Below are positions 12,390-23,816 of a DNA stretch of 64,000 bases, one piece after another (within the stretch, counting starts at the first letter, position 1; each line of letters opens with the position of its first letter). The notes beneath the pieces were generated by a model that worked only from the letters and a program-made list of their open reading frames with translations, ran no database searches and was not told where the DNA came from. Made by a program: the position numbers and the translations under genes. Origin of the DNA: Ziziphus jujuba (lineage: Eukaryota; Streptophyta; Magnoliopsida; Rosales; Rhamnaceae). The stretch is taken from assembly GCF_031755915.1 (NCBI RefSeq), contig NC_083379.1, positions 27,962,001-28,026,000 on the forward strand. Reading direction: 5' to 3'.

Positions 12390-13520
12390 CGATACGGATA
12401 AAGACCTAGCCAATCACTAGAGCTCAAGTCGAGAGATTTAAGGACAACCTAGTTGCTTTTATACAGGGAGTCATTGATTCTCAAAAAGGCTTGACAATAC
12501 CCAAAGATACAAAGCCCGTTTTAAGCATCCGAGTGATGGAGGCCGATACAGAGCCGAGTAGTTGTTTTCTTGCAAATATGGACTCTGGACAGCAAGAAAT
12601 GGTTCCAACACTTCATCGATTCAATAAATATCTTTAAGAGTCATAGAATCAAGTCAAGGCAGAACCAAAGGCAAACAACAAGGGGTTGTGCACGTAGGGA
12701 GAAGACATGGTCGGTTTTGCTATATTGTTTCCTAGCTTTACTATATTTTACTAAGTTGACATTTTCTCTTTGTTCCAATCAAGAGCAACGTGTGGAACTC
12801 AGTGATCATCCTATTTGGCATCCTACAAGGCATATAGAAGCTGATTTGGAGCTTAAATTGGTTAAAGATTAGTCAAAGATAGCTTTGTTAGAAAGATAGT
12901 CAATTAGTTTCCTAATTTAATTTTGACTTTTTGTTTTAGGAAATTAGTCTTTTATTTGGTTTTAATTTATTTATTTTCTGGAAAAATCAACTTAGAAAAG
13001 TTGTTATTTTATTATTTTCATTGTAAATTAATTAATTTCTAATTGCAAAATAAAGGAATTAATTAATCAAATTTAGTTTAGGAAAGAGTAAGAAATTCGG
13101 CCAACAAGTTTCCTAATCACTTTGGTGGCCGGTTTCTATCTTAGCTTTTAAGGTTTATTGTTTTGTGACTCTAGCCTATTTAAAGGCTTATTTTTTAGGA
13201 AGAATACACCTTTAATAATATTCAGAAAATTAATTATGAAATAGATAGAAAATTAATTATGAAATAGATTTCTCTTTGGTCTCTTTGAACACCTAAAAAC
13301 ACCATAGGGAGTGAGTGTTTTAGTTTAACTTATCAATAGGACTTCCATAACCTATTTTGGTGTCTTCATTATATCAAGATTTCTAATCATAGGTTGGTTA
13401 GAGGTTAAGGTTGGTTAGAGGTTAAGGTTTTCCCATAAGAACTTGAACTTTATTGAGATCCAGGCTAATATAACACGGATTTAGGCACGAGTCGACCTAG
13501 GTTTGTCAACCCTTTCAGTT
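12390..13520 (+). mobile_element. Gypsy-2: 3' end and LTR remnant of a Ty3/gypsy element
   Basis: Frame translation from about 12402 gives PITRAQVERFKDNLVAFIQG and then KPVLSIRVMEADTEP before decaying. This matches, residue for residue over much of its length, the minus-strand peptide at 61536-61727 (GPIMRAQAKRFKENLVSLIQ) at the 3' end of Gypsy-4. The following untranslated and LTR-like sequence also matches in reverse: GGCTAATATAACACGGATTTAGG near 13460 corresponds to the complement of 60680-60710. This is therefore a plus-strand 3' remnant of the same family. The upstream gag-pol is missing. The sequence is too diverged for exact LTR borders. Confidence 0.75.
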
Positions 13521-13849
13521 TATGATCAACAAAGATATAAGTCATAGTTGCAATTCATTAAAAATGTAGAGAATCATTGCAATGGACAAAATTCATGGCG
13601 AACTCCTAGAATTTTCAAGATCTTGATGAAGCATAGAAAATGCAAGATGAAAAGAGAGATATCTTTATGGTTGAGTTTGAGTATGAGGCAAAATCGATTA
13701 GTTAGAGAAGAGCTGTAGGGTGGTTGAGATTGACATCATTCTAAAGTGCAATCAGTTGATTTAAATCTGAGGCAAGATCAGTCTAAGTATAGGAAGAGTT
13801 ATGGGCACATATATGGCTAAGACCAAAAGATATATGAGAGTAAGAGGAG

Positions 13850-15497
13850 ATGAGATTAGTTGATTCGATGACCAATGGTTTCTGAATAATATTAAAACTA
13901 GTCAAAAGTAAAGCTTTTTGATGAAACAACTTATGGGTCTGAAATATCAAGATGGTAATCTTATTGTAGAACATCTAAGCATGTTCAAGGATTTATTAAA
14001 TCAGCTTGGAGCAGTGCAGATATCTTTCAATGATAAAGTACAAGCCTTAATATTGATAGATTTACTACATAACAATTAGGAAAACTAGTTGATTTATTTA
14101 GTAAATCTGCTTTTGATGGTAAAATTATTGTGAAGATGATCATGAATAGCATAGGAATGAAGATAACAGAAGGAAAAAGCAAGGATGAGTTAAGAATCTC
14201 ATGTACTTGTTTCTAATAAACAAGGAAGGAGCAAAAGTCAAAACCCATTATACCATGACAATGGTCATCATGACAAGTCACAAGAGAGTTTCAAATCAAG
14301 GAATGATTTTACATGCTTTCATTATGACAAACCAAATCAGAAATTTCAATGCAAATAGTGAAAAGGGAACAAAATAAGGAAAGAGATGATGAAGGAAACA
14401 GGATAATACTAATGTAATAGTATCTTATGGATATGTCATTATTATTTGTGATGGCGGTTTGGTAAATCCGCTCTGTTGTGATTTTATGTGGGTTATTGAT
14501 TTGAATGCTTCATATCATGTCACATCTTGCCATAACTTCTTCAAATCATATTCCAACTGTCAGTTTAGCTATGTTAAGATGGAAAATGATGTAGAGTGCA
14601 AAATTGTAAGCATAAGAGATGTATGGTTGAAGACAAAAATTGGGAGCAAATTACCATTGAAGAATGTCAGACATGTTTTTGATATCCACAAGTGTACATG
14701 ATGACGGAAACTTATCAGTATTACTTTGGTGAAAGAAGATGAAAGCTTACCAGAGAATCATTGGTGGTGGCTAAAGGTACAAAATCTTGTTCTTTATATG
14801 CACTGCAACCAAAACAATATAAAGGAGTTGTGAATGTAGTTAATGAATCTTCCATAAAGTTATGGCATATGAGGCTTGGTCATTTTAGTGAGAATGGGAT
14901 GTGCATGTTCTCCAAGAAGCATAACGTTTCTAGTTTGAAAAAGATAGAATTGAAGGTATGTACACATTGCTTAGTCGGAAAGTAGCACACAGTTGCATTT
15001 AAGAGTTTTTCATCTTCTAGAAAATCATATATTCTAGATTTAGTACATATTAATGTTTTTTATATGGATGCTAAAATTTTGGATGTTGCTCAATATTATA
15101 TTACATTTATATATGACCATTCAAGGAAACTTCAAGGTTTCACATCGAAGGAAAAAAGGCAAATGTTAGACATCTTTAAATAGTTTCATGCTACTATTGA
15201 AAGAGATATTGGAAGGAAGCTAAAATGGATCCACACAGATAATGGTAGTGAATATAGAGTATTGTTTGAAGAGTATTATAGAGTTCATAGAGATAGATTA
15301 AAGAATGTTTCACAAACACCACAACATAACGAAGTTGCAAAGTGAATGAATCGCACTATCAATGATAGGATGAAGTGTATATTATCTCATGTAAATCTAC
15401 CTAAGTTATTTTTTAGTGAGGCAATGAGAATAGTGGTGGACCTTACTAATAGGTCACCTTCAATACCTTTGGATGGCAATGTGCCATAAAGGTTTAG
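13850..15497 (+). pseudogene. Copia-2 part 1: decayed gag-protease-integrase
   Basis: Degenerate Ty1/copia coding sequence with many stops. Recognisable parts in order are: gag (LMGLKYQDGNLIVEHLSMF near 13930), a damaged zinc knuckle (CFHYDKPNQKFQC near 14310), the protease motif WVIDLNASYHVT near 14490 with the catalytic DSG changed to DLN, GAG-pre-integrase (LWHMRLGHFSENGM near 14860), the zinc-binding CTHCLVGK near 14965, and integrase core blocks around 15110-15450 (YITFIYDHSRK, IHTDNGSEY, LTNRSPSIPLDGNVP). Coding stops at the TTTAG target duplication of a solo LTR and resumes at 17151. No LTR of this copy was recognised upstream. Confidence 0.85.
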
Positions 15498-17150
15498 TGA
15501 TTAGTGAGATATTTTACTCACTAATTTAGCTTATTTAAGTTTAATTATTTATTTGATTTCTTGAGCTTTTGGCTATTTTTATATGTTTTGTATTAATTTT
15601 TTGTAGGAAAAAGCTTCAGTTGAGGTTTTTAAAGATTATTTGATAAAAATTGGAGTTTTGAGGCATGAATGAGCTATTTCTTGATAGTTAAACAAAAGTA
15701 ATAAAGCTAAGACCCTTAAGATTGAACTTAAATTATACACACTACTTTTTGGTATCCAAAGAAGTAGGAGGCAGCATATATGTTGCACCCACTTGGTTCA
15801 CTAAGGTGTATAAGCTAGGCTCATGCAAGGAAGGAAACAAAGTAGCATGCCCACTTGGTTTCTTAAAGTACACAACCTCATGTGGGAACCTCTTTATGGA
15901 GCTTAATTTGGCTAATGTGATTTTTGGAGCACAAAGCTTGGTCATTAATGAGGCATGTGACTTGCATGTGCCTATTTTCAATGATAGCCTAATGATAAAG
16001 AACAAATGGTAGAGATTAAGTTGTAAAGCATAAGGATTAAGAGATGCTCTAGAGAAGGTGGTTATATATCTATCAAAAGAAGCAATACTATCAAGCTAGG
16101 TATCAAATCTTGGTATTCATTAAAGAGAGACACCACAATATGAAGCAAGAAATGTACTTTTAAATAGAGTAGCTCTAAGGATTGGAGTTCTTGAAGAGTC
16201 CAAGGCTTTGAGTTTGATTAAAGGAGCTTTCATCTATTGAGAACTCTCTTCATCTCTACTCTCTACTCTAAATTCTTAGATATTCATAATAAAGTTCATG
16301 AATTTTGCAAAACCAATGTTTAGATCTATGGAATTCTCTTTGGTTTTTGTTTTTGTAGTTTTTGTTTCTATAAGAAGATAAATCTTTGATGTAGGATATT
16401 GGTGTAGCTTGGATCTTGTTTACTATGGATTAATTTGGTTTATTGATATAATTTCTATCCAATTATTTGTGTTTCCTTAGATTAATTGAACAACAAATCT
16501 AATTAGAATGAGAATTTGGTTAGATGCTATCTAAATTAAAGAATTAGCACTTAGGTAAGTCTAATTTAATATATTGAAAACTAGGAAAACATAATTCAAA
16601 AGATATTGTGAGCTTGAGAAAGCCTATTTAGGTCTTGGATAACCTTAATTTAGCTTTAATTGAGATTATGAGGACCAATTTGGCTTAGATAATTGGAGGA
16701 TAAAATAATAGAAAGGTTAATTAGTAGAATTAAGAAGAAATTCCAATTTGAGTAAATTTCCATATATTTTATTTACCTTTAGAGAGGATGTGAATAAAAT
16801 TAAAAACTCTTTACTGATATTTTGAGAATGAATCATTCGTTAATAACCAAATTAAGAAATCATATGTTTGGTTCAAGGGAAGTCAAGGTCTTAAAGTTTT
16901 TTTCATAGATTTTAATTATAATTTGTGTGGTGTTTGTTTTTATTTAGCATTTCTAATTTTTAAATTAGTTTATAGTTTACTTTGAATTGTCTTGGTTTTA
17001 AATTTCTTAGATAAAGTTAATTAATAAATATCCCAAGTATTTAGTTAAAATAGAAAATCTATTTAGTTTACCTATCTTCATGGGATGATATTCTTTTTCA
17101 CTTATTTTATTACTTTTGGCATTTGCCATAAACTTAATTATGGTTAATTA
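15498..17150. mobile_element. 1653 bp solo LTR inserted in Copia-2
   Basis: The copia integrase reading frame is interrupted by 1653 bp flanked by the direct repeat TTTAG (15493-15497 and 17151-17155). The insert starts TGATTA and ends TAATTA; its ends would be perfect inverted repeats (TGATTA/TAATCA) but for one C-to-T change. There is no gag or pol inside, only unrecognised short open frames such as 15722-16012, and an AATAAA-like signal near 16285. Size, TG start, 5 bp target duplication and lack of coding fit a solo LTR left by recombination of a full-length element. Its family is not recognised and orientation is undetermined. Confidence 0.82.
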
Positions 17151-17656
17151 TTTAGATAGGAGAAGATGTTTCCTATGATTACTTTAAGATGTTTGGATGC
17201 AGGGCATTTGTGCATATGTCCCTAAAGATGATTGAACTAAGTTTGATAGCAAAGCAAAGTAGTACATCTTCATCGATATGGCCATGAAAAACTCAGCTAC
17301 AAGTTTTGGAATCCTATTGATAGGAGGGTCATCAAAAGCATAGATGTTTTATTCTTTAAGGATAAAACCATTAAAAACTTTGAGAGAATGAGAAGCCAAG
17401 GTCTATCAATGGAGAGATACTTATTCCTCCACCTATGAGACATGATGATAATAGGGGAGATGTTCAAAGAGATGGTGGCAATGTCAATGTTGATAATAAT
17501 CCTAGTGGTATTGGTAAGCCTATAGATGTAGATGATGTGAATTCTCCAAAAAGAGCAGTTGAGCGTCAATTGAGAAGATCTAGCAAAGAAGGAAATGACC
17601 TTCTCGCATATATCTGCCTCATGAGTATGTAATGCTCAATTAGGGGGGAGAGCAAG
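17151..17656 (+). pseudogene. Copia-2 part 2: integrase C-terminus to reverse transcriptase start
   Basis: Coding resumes with GEDVSYDYFKMFGCRAFVHM, the conserved copia block after the integrase core, then the hinge region (PIDRRVIKS near 17310, ERQLRRSSK near 17560) and PHEYVMLN near 17615. In intact elements that last motif lies just before reverse transcriptase. Several frameshifts and stops are present. The frame is cut at 17656, where a TRIM begins, and resumes near 18262. Confidence 0.82.
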
Positions 17657-18232
17657 TGTAACACCTTGAATTCATGATCGAATTCCACTAATATGATATT
17701 GTCTATTTTGGGCCCAACTCACATAGTTTTCTTTTGGCCGAAGCCTTACTATCTTACTCAAAAGGCCTTATATTAATGGGAGAAATGTCCATACATATGG
17801 CTTACTCAAAAAGCCTCATATTAATGGGAGGAATGTCCATACATATATACTATTTAACCATTTCCTTCCCAAGCTATGTAGGATTATTCACTAATTTTGC
17901 CCCTTCTCACCGTGCATCCTTCATCCCCTTTAAAACCCAACATCCTCGTTGGCAGGATCCCAAAATTTTCGCCAGCACACTTCGTTTTAGGTTCAAGCTC
18001 TGATACCATTATTGTAACACTTCAAGCCCAATACTCCGTTCCATAATATGATATTGTCCCTTTTTGGTTTAGTTTGCACAGTTTTGTTTTGGTCCAAGAT
18101 CCACTGGCTTTACCAAAAGGCTTCATGCTAGTGGGAGAAATACCCGTATATATATATACCATTTAATAATCTTCTTCTTGAGAGGTATGAAATTATTCAC
18201 TTATCTTATCCTGTCTTGCCTTGTATTTTTCA
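17657..18232 (-). mobile_element. TRIM (terminal-repeat retrotransposon in miniature)
   Basis: A 576 bp minus-strand element. The two direct terminal repeats both begin TGTAACAC on the plus strand and end TTCA: 17657-17923 (267 bp) and 18013-18232 (220 bp). On the minus strand a 12 nt primer-binding site, TGGTATCAGAGC (plus coordinates 17997-18008), follows the 5' LTR after 4 nt, and a polypurine tract AAAGGGGA lies directly before the 3' LTR (17924-17931). The 89 bp interior has no coding capacity. This is the complete TRIM layout. It sits inside Copia-2. The target duplication is unclear: GCAAG at the left may correspond to GCAAAAAAG at 18251-18259. Confidence 0.88.
17753..17848. repeat. 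48 bp tandem duplication inside the TRIM 3' LTR
   Basis: Units 17753-17800 and 17801-17848 both read CTTACTCAAAAxGCCT and continue alike. Only this LTR has the duplication, and it accounts for the 47 bp difference between the two LTRs. Confidence 0.9.
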
Positions 18233-18261
18233 GGATTCATAGGTCTTATAGCAAAAAAGTG

Positions 18262-18440
18262 ACCAAGAAGCTATGGCAAATGAAAATGAAAGTAAGTATC
18301 TAGATACCAAACATGAAGATACAAAATCTTTGTATGAGATCCACTTATATTATGGTGATGGACAACCTGCATTTGATGAATACACAGATGCAGACAACTT
18401 AAGAGAGCCTTCCTTCATGTTAGTCGGGAGGAGATTTGTT
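18262..18440 (+). pseudogene. Copia-2 part 3: reverse transcriptase start joined to RNase H
   Basis: After the TRIM the sequence reads QEAMANENESKYLD followed by TKSLYEIHLYY, the start of copia reverse transcriptase (the MKSLHENHTY-like block). It then passes without a break into DGQPAFDEYTDAD, which is the RNase H block with YTDAD. Essentially all of reverse transcriptase is therefore deleted, and similarity ends soon after 18400. The joined frame 18273-18509 is open only by chance. Confidence 0.72.
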
Positions 18441-19022
18441 GGTGTTTTTTCCCTCCTAGGTGGAGTAGGGTGGGACCCACATGAACAAATTAAATATGTA
18501 ACATCCTAGTTATAAAATATTTGTTTAAACGTGCTCTTTTATCACCTTGTTATATATTTTTGTTAATTTTGGATTTTTGGTTGGAAGTGATAGGTTTAAG
18601 AGTAATATTTATATTTTTAATATTTATAGTTTTTTGTGTTTGAGCTAGACAATATGAGTTTATTTAAAATTCTCTTTTATTTATTACTATTTCACTAATA
18701 AATGTTGGGTCATCAAAAATTTTCATATTGAAATTCTACAACATTATTTTGGGTCATAAATTTTTCTTGCGTAAGAAAAACATCCTTTTTAAGTACCCAT
18801 ATTTTCTTTTTTTTTTTTTTTTTTTTATATACCAATAAATTTATTTTGGACTAGTAAAAATTTTATTTGCTATATTCTTCAAAAATTTTAGGATCCATGA
18901 AAATTATAGTGAAGGTGTATATATATATATATATATAATATATACACTTGGAAAAAATATTTTTAATTAAGAGCACATGTGTCCTTTGCTTTGTATGGGA
19001 TGTATATATATATATATATCTA
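18441..19022. other. AT-rich spacer
   Basis: No gene is seen. It contains a poly-T run near 18810 and (TA)n tracts near 18919-18937 and 19003-19019. Confidence 0.6.
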
Positions 19023-20277
19023 CAAGGTTTTAAATATCAAACTTTTAATTTTCTTGAAATTTTTTTTTAAGGGTAGAAAAAAAATTTAGTTTCCAAATGG
19101 AAATGAGAAGAATTTACATAATATTAATCAAAATTTTCAAAATTTCATCCAAATTTCCAGGTAAATTTTGTTTAAAATTTTCACATCAAATTCTTAACAA
19201 TTTGGTTTAAAAATTCATAATATCCATTAAAATTTTAAAAATTTCCATGGAAATTTTCAAAATATCTATGAAATTTTTTAAATTTTGTTTATAAAAAAAT
19301 TCATAAATATTATTGATGTTTAGTGAATTATTTTACCAAATTAACTTTAGTGATTTTATTTTTTTTACCTTTTAATTATCTTTCAAATCTTTAATGATAT
19401 AACTAAAGTGGAATGAATTAAATTGAATAATCTTGATAGGTTCTATCCATTGATAAAGTATATATATACTTAAATTGAATAACTTTGATAGATTTTATCT
19501 ATTAATAAAGTATATATATATATATATATATTTACTATACATTTTGTATAAGACGGATTCATTAGATGCCCATAATTCTAAGTTCATAATTGATTATATA
19601 AAAATATAAAATAATAAATAGAAATACAATATTATATAGAATTGGTATTGATACATTTAAATTAATAATATTAAGCAAATAAAAGTAAAAAGATAATAGA
19701 ATATATTATACTAAACATCAAGAACAACCACATTTAAAACAAGATCCTTGTGGTCAACACATTAATAATTATATAAAAATTATTAAGGAGATATATCTTT
19801 TAATAATTACTTTTATTTCACATCTCAAAATAAGAACGAAGAAAAGGCCAACAATTTTCAATTAACTAAAAGTTTTATGAATATTGATATGATACTTATA
19901 AAATATAATATAATTGTAATAATTATTTTATTTTAATTGATAAACAATTTCATCAAATATATATATATTTTTTTTGGCATCTCTTTATCAGTAATAGTTT
20001 ATTTATGATCGTTACCGCTTACTATAAATTAAATTGATTAGAGAAATATAATATCTATTCAATATTTTTACAATTTTTATAATCCATTTGATAATTGATT
20101 GATTAAATAAGCTAATGTTAAAATTTCAACAAAAATTTCATTTTTAAAATAAATCTCTATAAATTCTTATCATTTTCCGTAAATGTTTATCGATATTCGA
20201 TACTTTCTGATTTTGCATTAAAATTTCCATATTTTAAACTTTTGATATTTCCACTGATATTGAAATTTTAAATCTTG
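19023..20277 (+). mobile_element. hAT-like non-autonomous element, copy 1
   Basis: This 1255 bp block starts CAAGGTTTTAAATATC and ends GAAATTTTAAATCTTG, giving imperfect terminal inverted repeats (CAAGGTTTTAAATATC against CAAGATTTAAAATTTC). The CARNG start fits hAT transposons. The flanks TATATCTA (19015-19022) and TATATATA (20278-20285) match at 7 of 8 positions, compatible with an 8 bp target duplication, though the (TA)n context weakens this. The interior is built of fuzzy GAAATTT-type subrepeats with no coding capacity. The same element is present in inverted orientation at 21992-23169. Confidence 0.72.
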
Positions 20278-21991
20278 TATATATATATATATATGACCTT
20301 GTCTCTATTTTTATTTTTCTTCTTCTTCTTCTTCTATTTTTCAATAAATACTACCACCGCCACCATTCTTCTTCTCCATTCTTTCTTATTCTTAAAAGGG
20401 TAGAGAGAGAGACAAAGAGACAGAGAGAGAAAGAGGGGCTTTTCTTCAAAACTTGTTGCGAGCTTCTTTCTCATTTGGAAACCTTTCTTTGAAATCAACT
20501 TTGGCATTTTAGTAGTACCATTGGAAACTTTGAGTTTAAAGCTTTATTTTACTTTGCACATTAAGTTTTTATTAAGATCTTTGGACAATGGAGCTCGACA
20601 AAGTGTTTGGCTTGAAAATTATAGCGAGCTTCTTTCTCATTTGGTAGCACCATTGGAAACTTTGATTTTAAATCTCTATTTTGCTTTGCATGTTAAGTTG
20701 TTTTTATTGAGATCTCTGGATAATATAGCTCGACAAAAGGTTTGCCATAGAGCACTGTTCATGGATTAGGTTTTAGGCTTTAAGTTGTGAGTGGGATTAT
20801 TTTCCTTAAATATCATTGCTAAATTAATATATCTATATATCTATATATCTATATATCTATATATCTATATTCTATATAATATATAAAAGTTAAATAGTTA
20901 GTAAATAAATTGTCACGTGTCGTAATGATGTTATTTGGATTCCCCCAAAATTATTAAGAAAAAAAAAAATCTCATCTTCCATTCTTATTATTTATGGCAA
21001 TTAAAATGATTAAATAATATTCCAAAAAACTTATCCATGAAATAATCATGTTTTTTTCCATCTTATTGTTAACAATTTTTCACACAAATTGTAATGATGT
21101 TATTGTATCATTTTTTTAGAAAAAATAAAAAATAATGAAAAATATACAAATTCGATAGAGATAAATTCCTGAAAGATAATTGACATTTAATTTCCATCTT
21201 TGGGTATATGAAAGATTTTGCAATTGAAAGCTTTATTAGATTTTGGATGTTTTAATGCTATTTTTCATGAAAGATAAATTTGACAATTTTAGTTTTAATT
21301 TATCATGTAAGGAAGAAAAACTCAAGTAATGAAAAAAATAGATTCGATCCTTTTTCTTAATCATCAACTCACTGCTGAGTATAATATAACATGTAAATTC
21401 CAACAATTTTACACTCTATATTTCCTATTTAATATAAATATCTTAAAAGTATTTGCATTTTTTTATGTTTAGGTGTTCTATTCTTAATAAAGTATTTTGA
21501 AATTTTTGCACTAAAGCTAATTGATTATCTGAAATTGATAAGAATTGAATAAATTTATTTTCTATTTAATTGCCAACGAAATTGGGAATTGTGAATTATG
21601 AATTTATAAGATAATTAATGAAACACTTTAGAATATATATCGATATTTTATCTATATCCATATTATATTATATATATTATGTATAAAAAAAATAGATCGT
21701 CAGTAAAAAAAATTTTCGTGTATCATCATTAGATTTATTTGGTTTCCCTCCAAAAGCATAGCAAAAGGTATAATAATAATTTATTTGTTTAAGCTTATTT
21801 GTTTAATGTTATATACAATTACTTCCTAAATATTAGTTAGCCATTTATATAAATATATCATTATTTTTAAAAATTTATCTTATTAATCAAGCAAAAAAAA
21901 TACAATAAAAAATTATTAAAAAACACTTTCCATATAAGAAAATAAAATATTAATAAATTATAGAAAAACTACACAAATATCATCCTTTAAT
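20278..21991. other. Spacer between two hAT-like copies, with an internal duplication
   Basis: A 1.7 kb stretch. Near 20310-20440 it has TTC and GAGA tracts like a plant leader. A roughly 150 bp segment is then duplicated in tandem: GCGAGCTTCTTTCTCATTTGG at about 20459 and again at 20624, with GAGCTCGACAAA-type text at 20591 and AGCTCGACAAA at 20727. An open frame 20521-20769 reflects this as two peptide repeats (SLKLYFTLHIK, NLYFALHVK; SLDNGARQ, SLDNIARQ). I recognise no protein. An (ATATATCT)n octamer repeat lies at about 20826-20866. The rest is AT-rich. Confidence 0.55.
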
Positions 21992-23169
21992 CAAAGTTCA
22001 AAATTTCGATATCGATAGAACTATCGAAAGTTCAAAATATGAAAGTTTCTATTGAAATATCGAAAAGTATCTAATATTGATAAAAATTTACAAAAAATGA
22101 TGAAAATTTATTTTAAATAGTTTTTTGTTGAAACTTTAGATTAGCTTATTTAATCAATCAATTATTAAATTGATTATAAAAATTACAAAAATATTGCATA
22201 GATATTATATTTTTCTTAATCAATTTAATTTATAGTAAATGATAACGATGATAAATAAGCTATTATTGATAAAAATATACAAAAATATATATATATTTGA
22301 TAAAATTATTTATTAATTAAGATAAAACAATTATTACAATTATATTATAGTTCACAAATATCATCTTAATACTCATATATCTTTTAGTTAATTGAACATT
22401 ATTGGTTTCTTCCTCGTTTTCATTTTAAGATGTGAATTTGAAAAGTAATTATTAAATAATATATCTCCTCAATATTTTTTATGTAATTATTAATATGCTA
22501 ACCATAAGGATCTTGTGTTAAATATAGTTGTCCTTTATATTTAATATAATATATTCTTTCAATTTTTTTTTATTTGCTTAATGTTATTAATTTAAATGCT
22601 TTTAATATTAATTTTACATAATATTGTATTTCCATGTTATTATTTTTCATTTTTATATAATCAATTATTAATTTATAATTATAGGATTCTAATGAATCCA
22701 TCTTATAAAAAATATATAGCAAGTATATATATATATATATATTATCAATAAATAAAACCTATCAAGGTTATTGAATTTAATTTAAGCCATTTTATTTATA
22801 TAATTAAATACTTAAAAGATAATCAAAAAGTAAAATATATATATATATATATATACCACTAAAGTTAATTTATTAAAATAGTTTACTAAACATCAATAAT
22901 ATTTTTGAATTCTTATAAAAAATTTAAAAAATTTCAAAGATATTTTCAAAAATTCCATAGAAATTTTAGAATTTCGATTAATATTATGGATTTTTAAACT
23001 AAATTTTTAACAATTTGATGGGGATATTTTAACAAAAATTTTGATGAAATTTTAAAAATTTCAATGGATATTATGAAAATTCTACCCATTTTTATTTGGA
23101 ATCTAAATTTCCTTTCAATCCCTTAAAAAAAAGGAAATTTCAAGAAAAATTTTGATATTTAAAACCTTG
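21992..23169 (-). mobile_element. hAT-like non-autonomous element, copy 2 (inverted)
   Basis: This 1178 bp block is an inverted, diverged copy of 19023-20277. It runs from CAAAGTTCAAAATTTC to GATATTTAAAACCTTG. The flanks are CCTTTAAT (21984-21991) and CCTTTAAC (23170-23177), matching at 7 of 8, which is good support for an 8 bp target duplication as made by hAT transposases. The interior shares ATATTATTGATGTTTAGT-type and AAGTAATTATTAAATAATAT-type text with copy 1. Confidence 0.78.
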
Positions 23170-23816
23170 CCTTTAACACATAAGGAAAGCTACATCATAT
23201 AATTTACCGAACAAACTATACTTTAAAATAATCTTTTTAACCAAGTAAAAATTATAATGATAAATTATGGACAAACACTTTCCAATTAATAAATTAAAAA
23301 ATTCTAATTACTTCATAAATATTAATTAAATGCCATTTATATGCGGTTAATATTGCAATTGGTAATTAGGCTGTATTCAATTTCATTTGCATTTTCAAAT
23401 ATGAAAAAAGTAAAAATAAAAGTAGCCAATTATAAGAAATCTTTATTGGTTCTACCTCATATTTTTTATGAAGAAAATGAATCTGTTCATCGAACAATCA
23501 GAAAAAAAATGGGCCTGCGGGAATGATTTGGAAGATACAAATAAGGCATGTTGGTCCAAAACACCCATATTATGTTTTTTTTTCTACCCAAATTATGATT
23601 TTTAACTAGTAATAATAAATTTAAAAATTGATTATGGAAATAAAAAAGCTTGAATAAAGCTACTTTCAATTTTTTGAAGCTAATAAATGAATTTGAATAA
23701 GGCAAATAATAACATTTCGAAATAATAATTTTTTTTAGAGCAAATGAAGCTTGAATAAGGCTAATTATTTATTTTGGAAATAAACTTTTTTTTTTTCCTT
23801 GAATGAATAAGAGCAT
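23170..23816. other. AT-rich spacer
   Basis: No gene is recognised. Two similar GAATAAGGC-containing stretches near 23693 and 23752 suggest a small diverged duplication. Confidence 0.5.

Noticed and set aside
15722..16012. 96-codon frame inside the solo LTR, with an opposing 87-codon frame
   Set aside because: They overlap on opposite strands inside a non-coding LTR with no known motif.
18273..18509. 78-codon frame as a small gene
   Set aside because: Its first half is copia reverse transcriptase start joined by deletion to RNase H; the tail is unrelated read-through.
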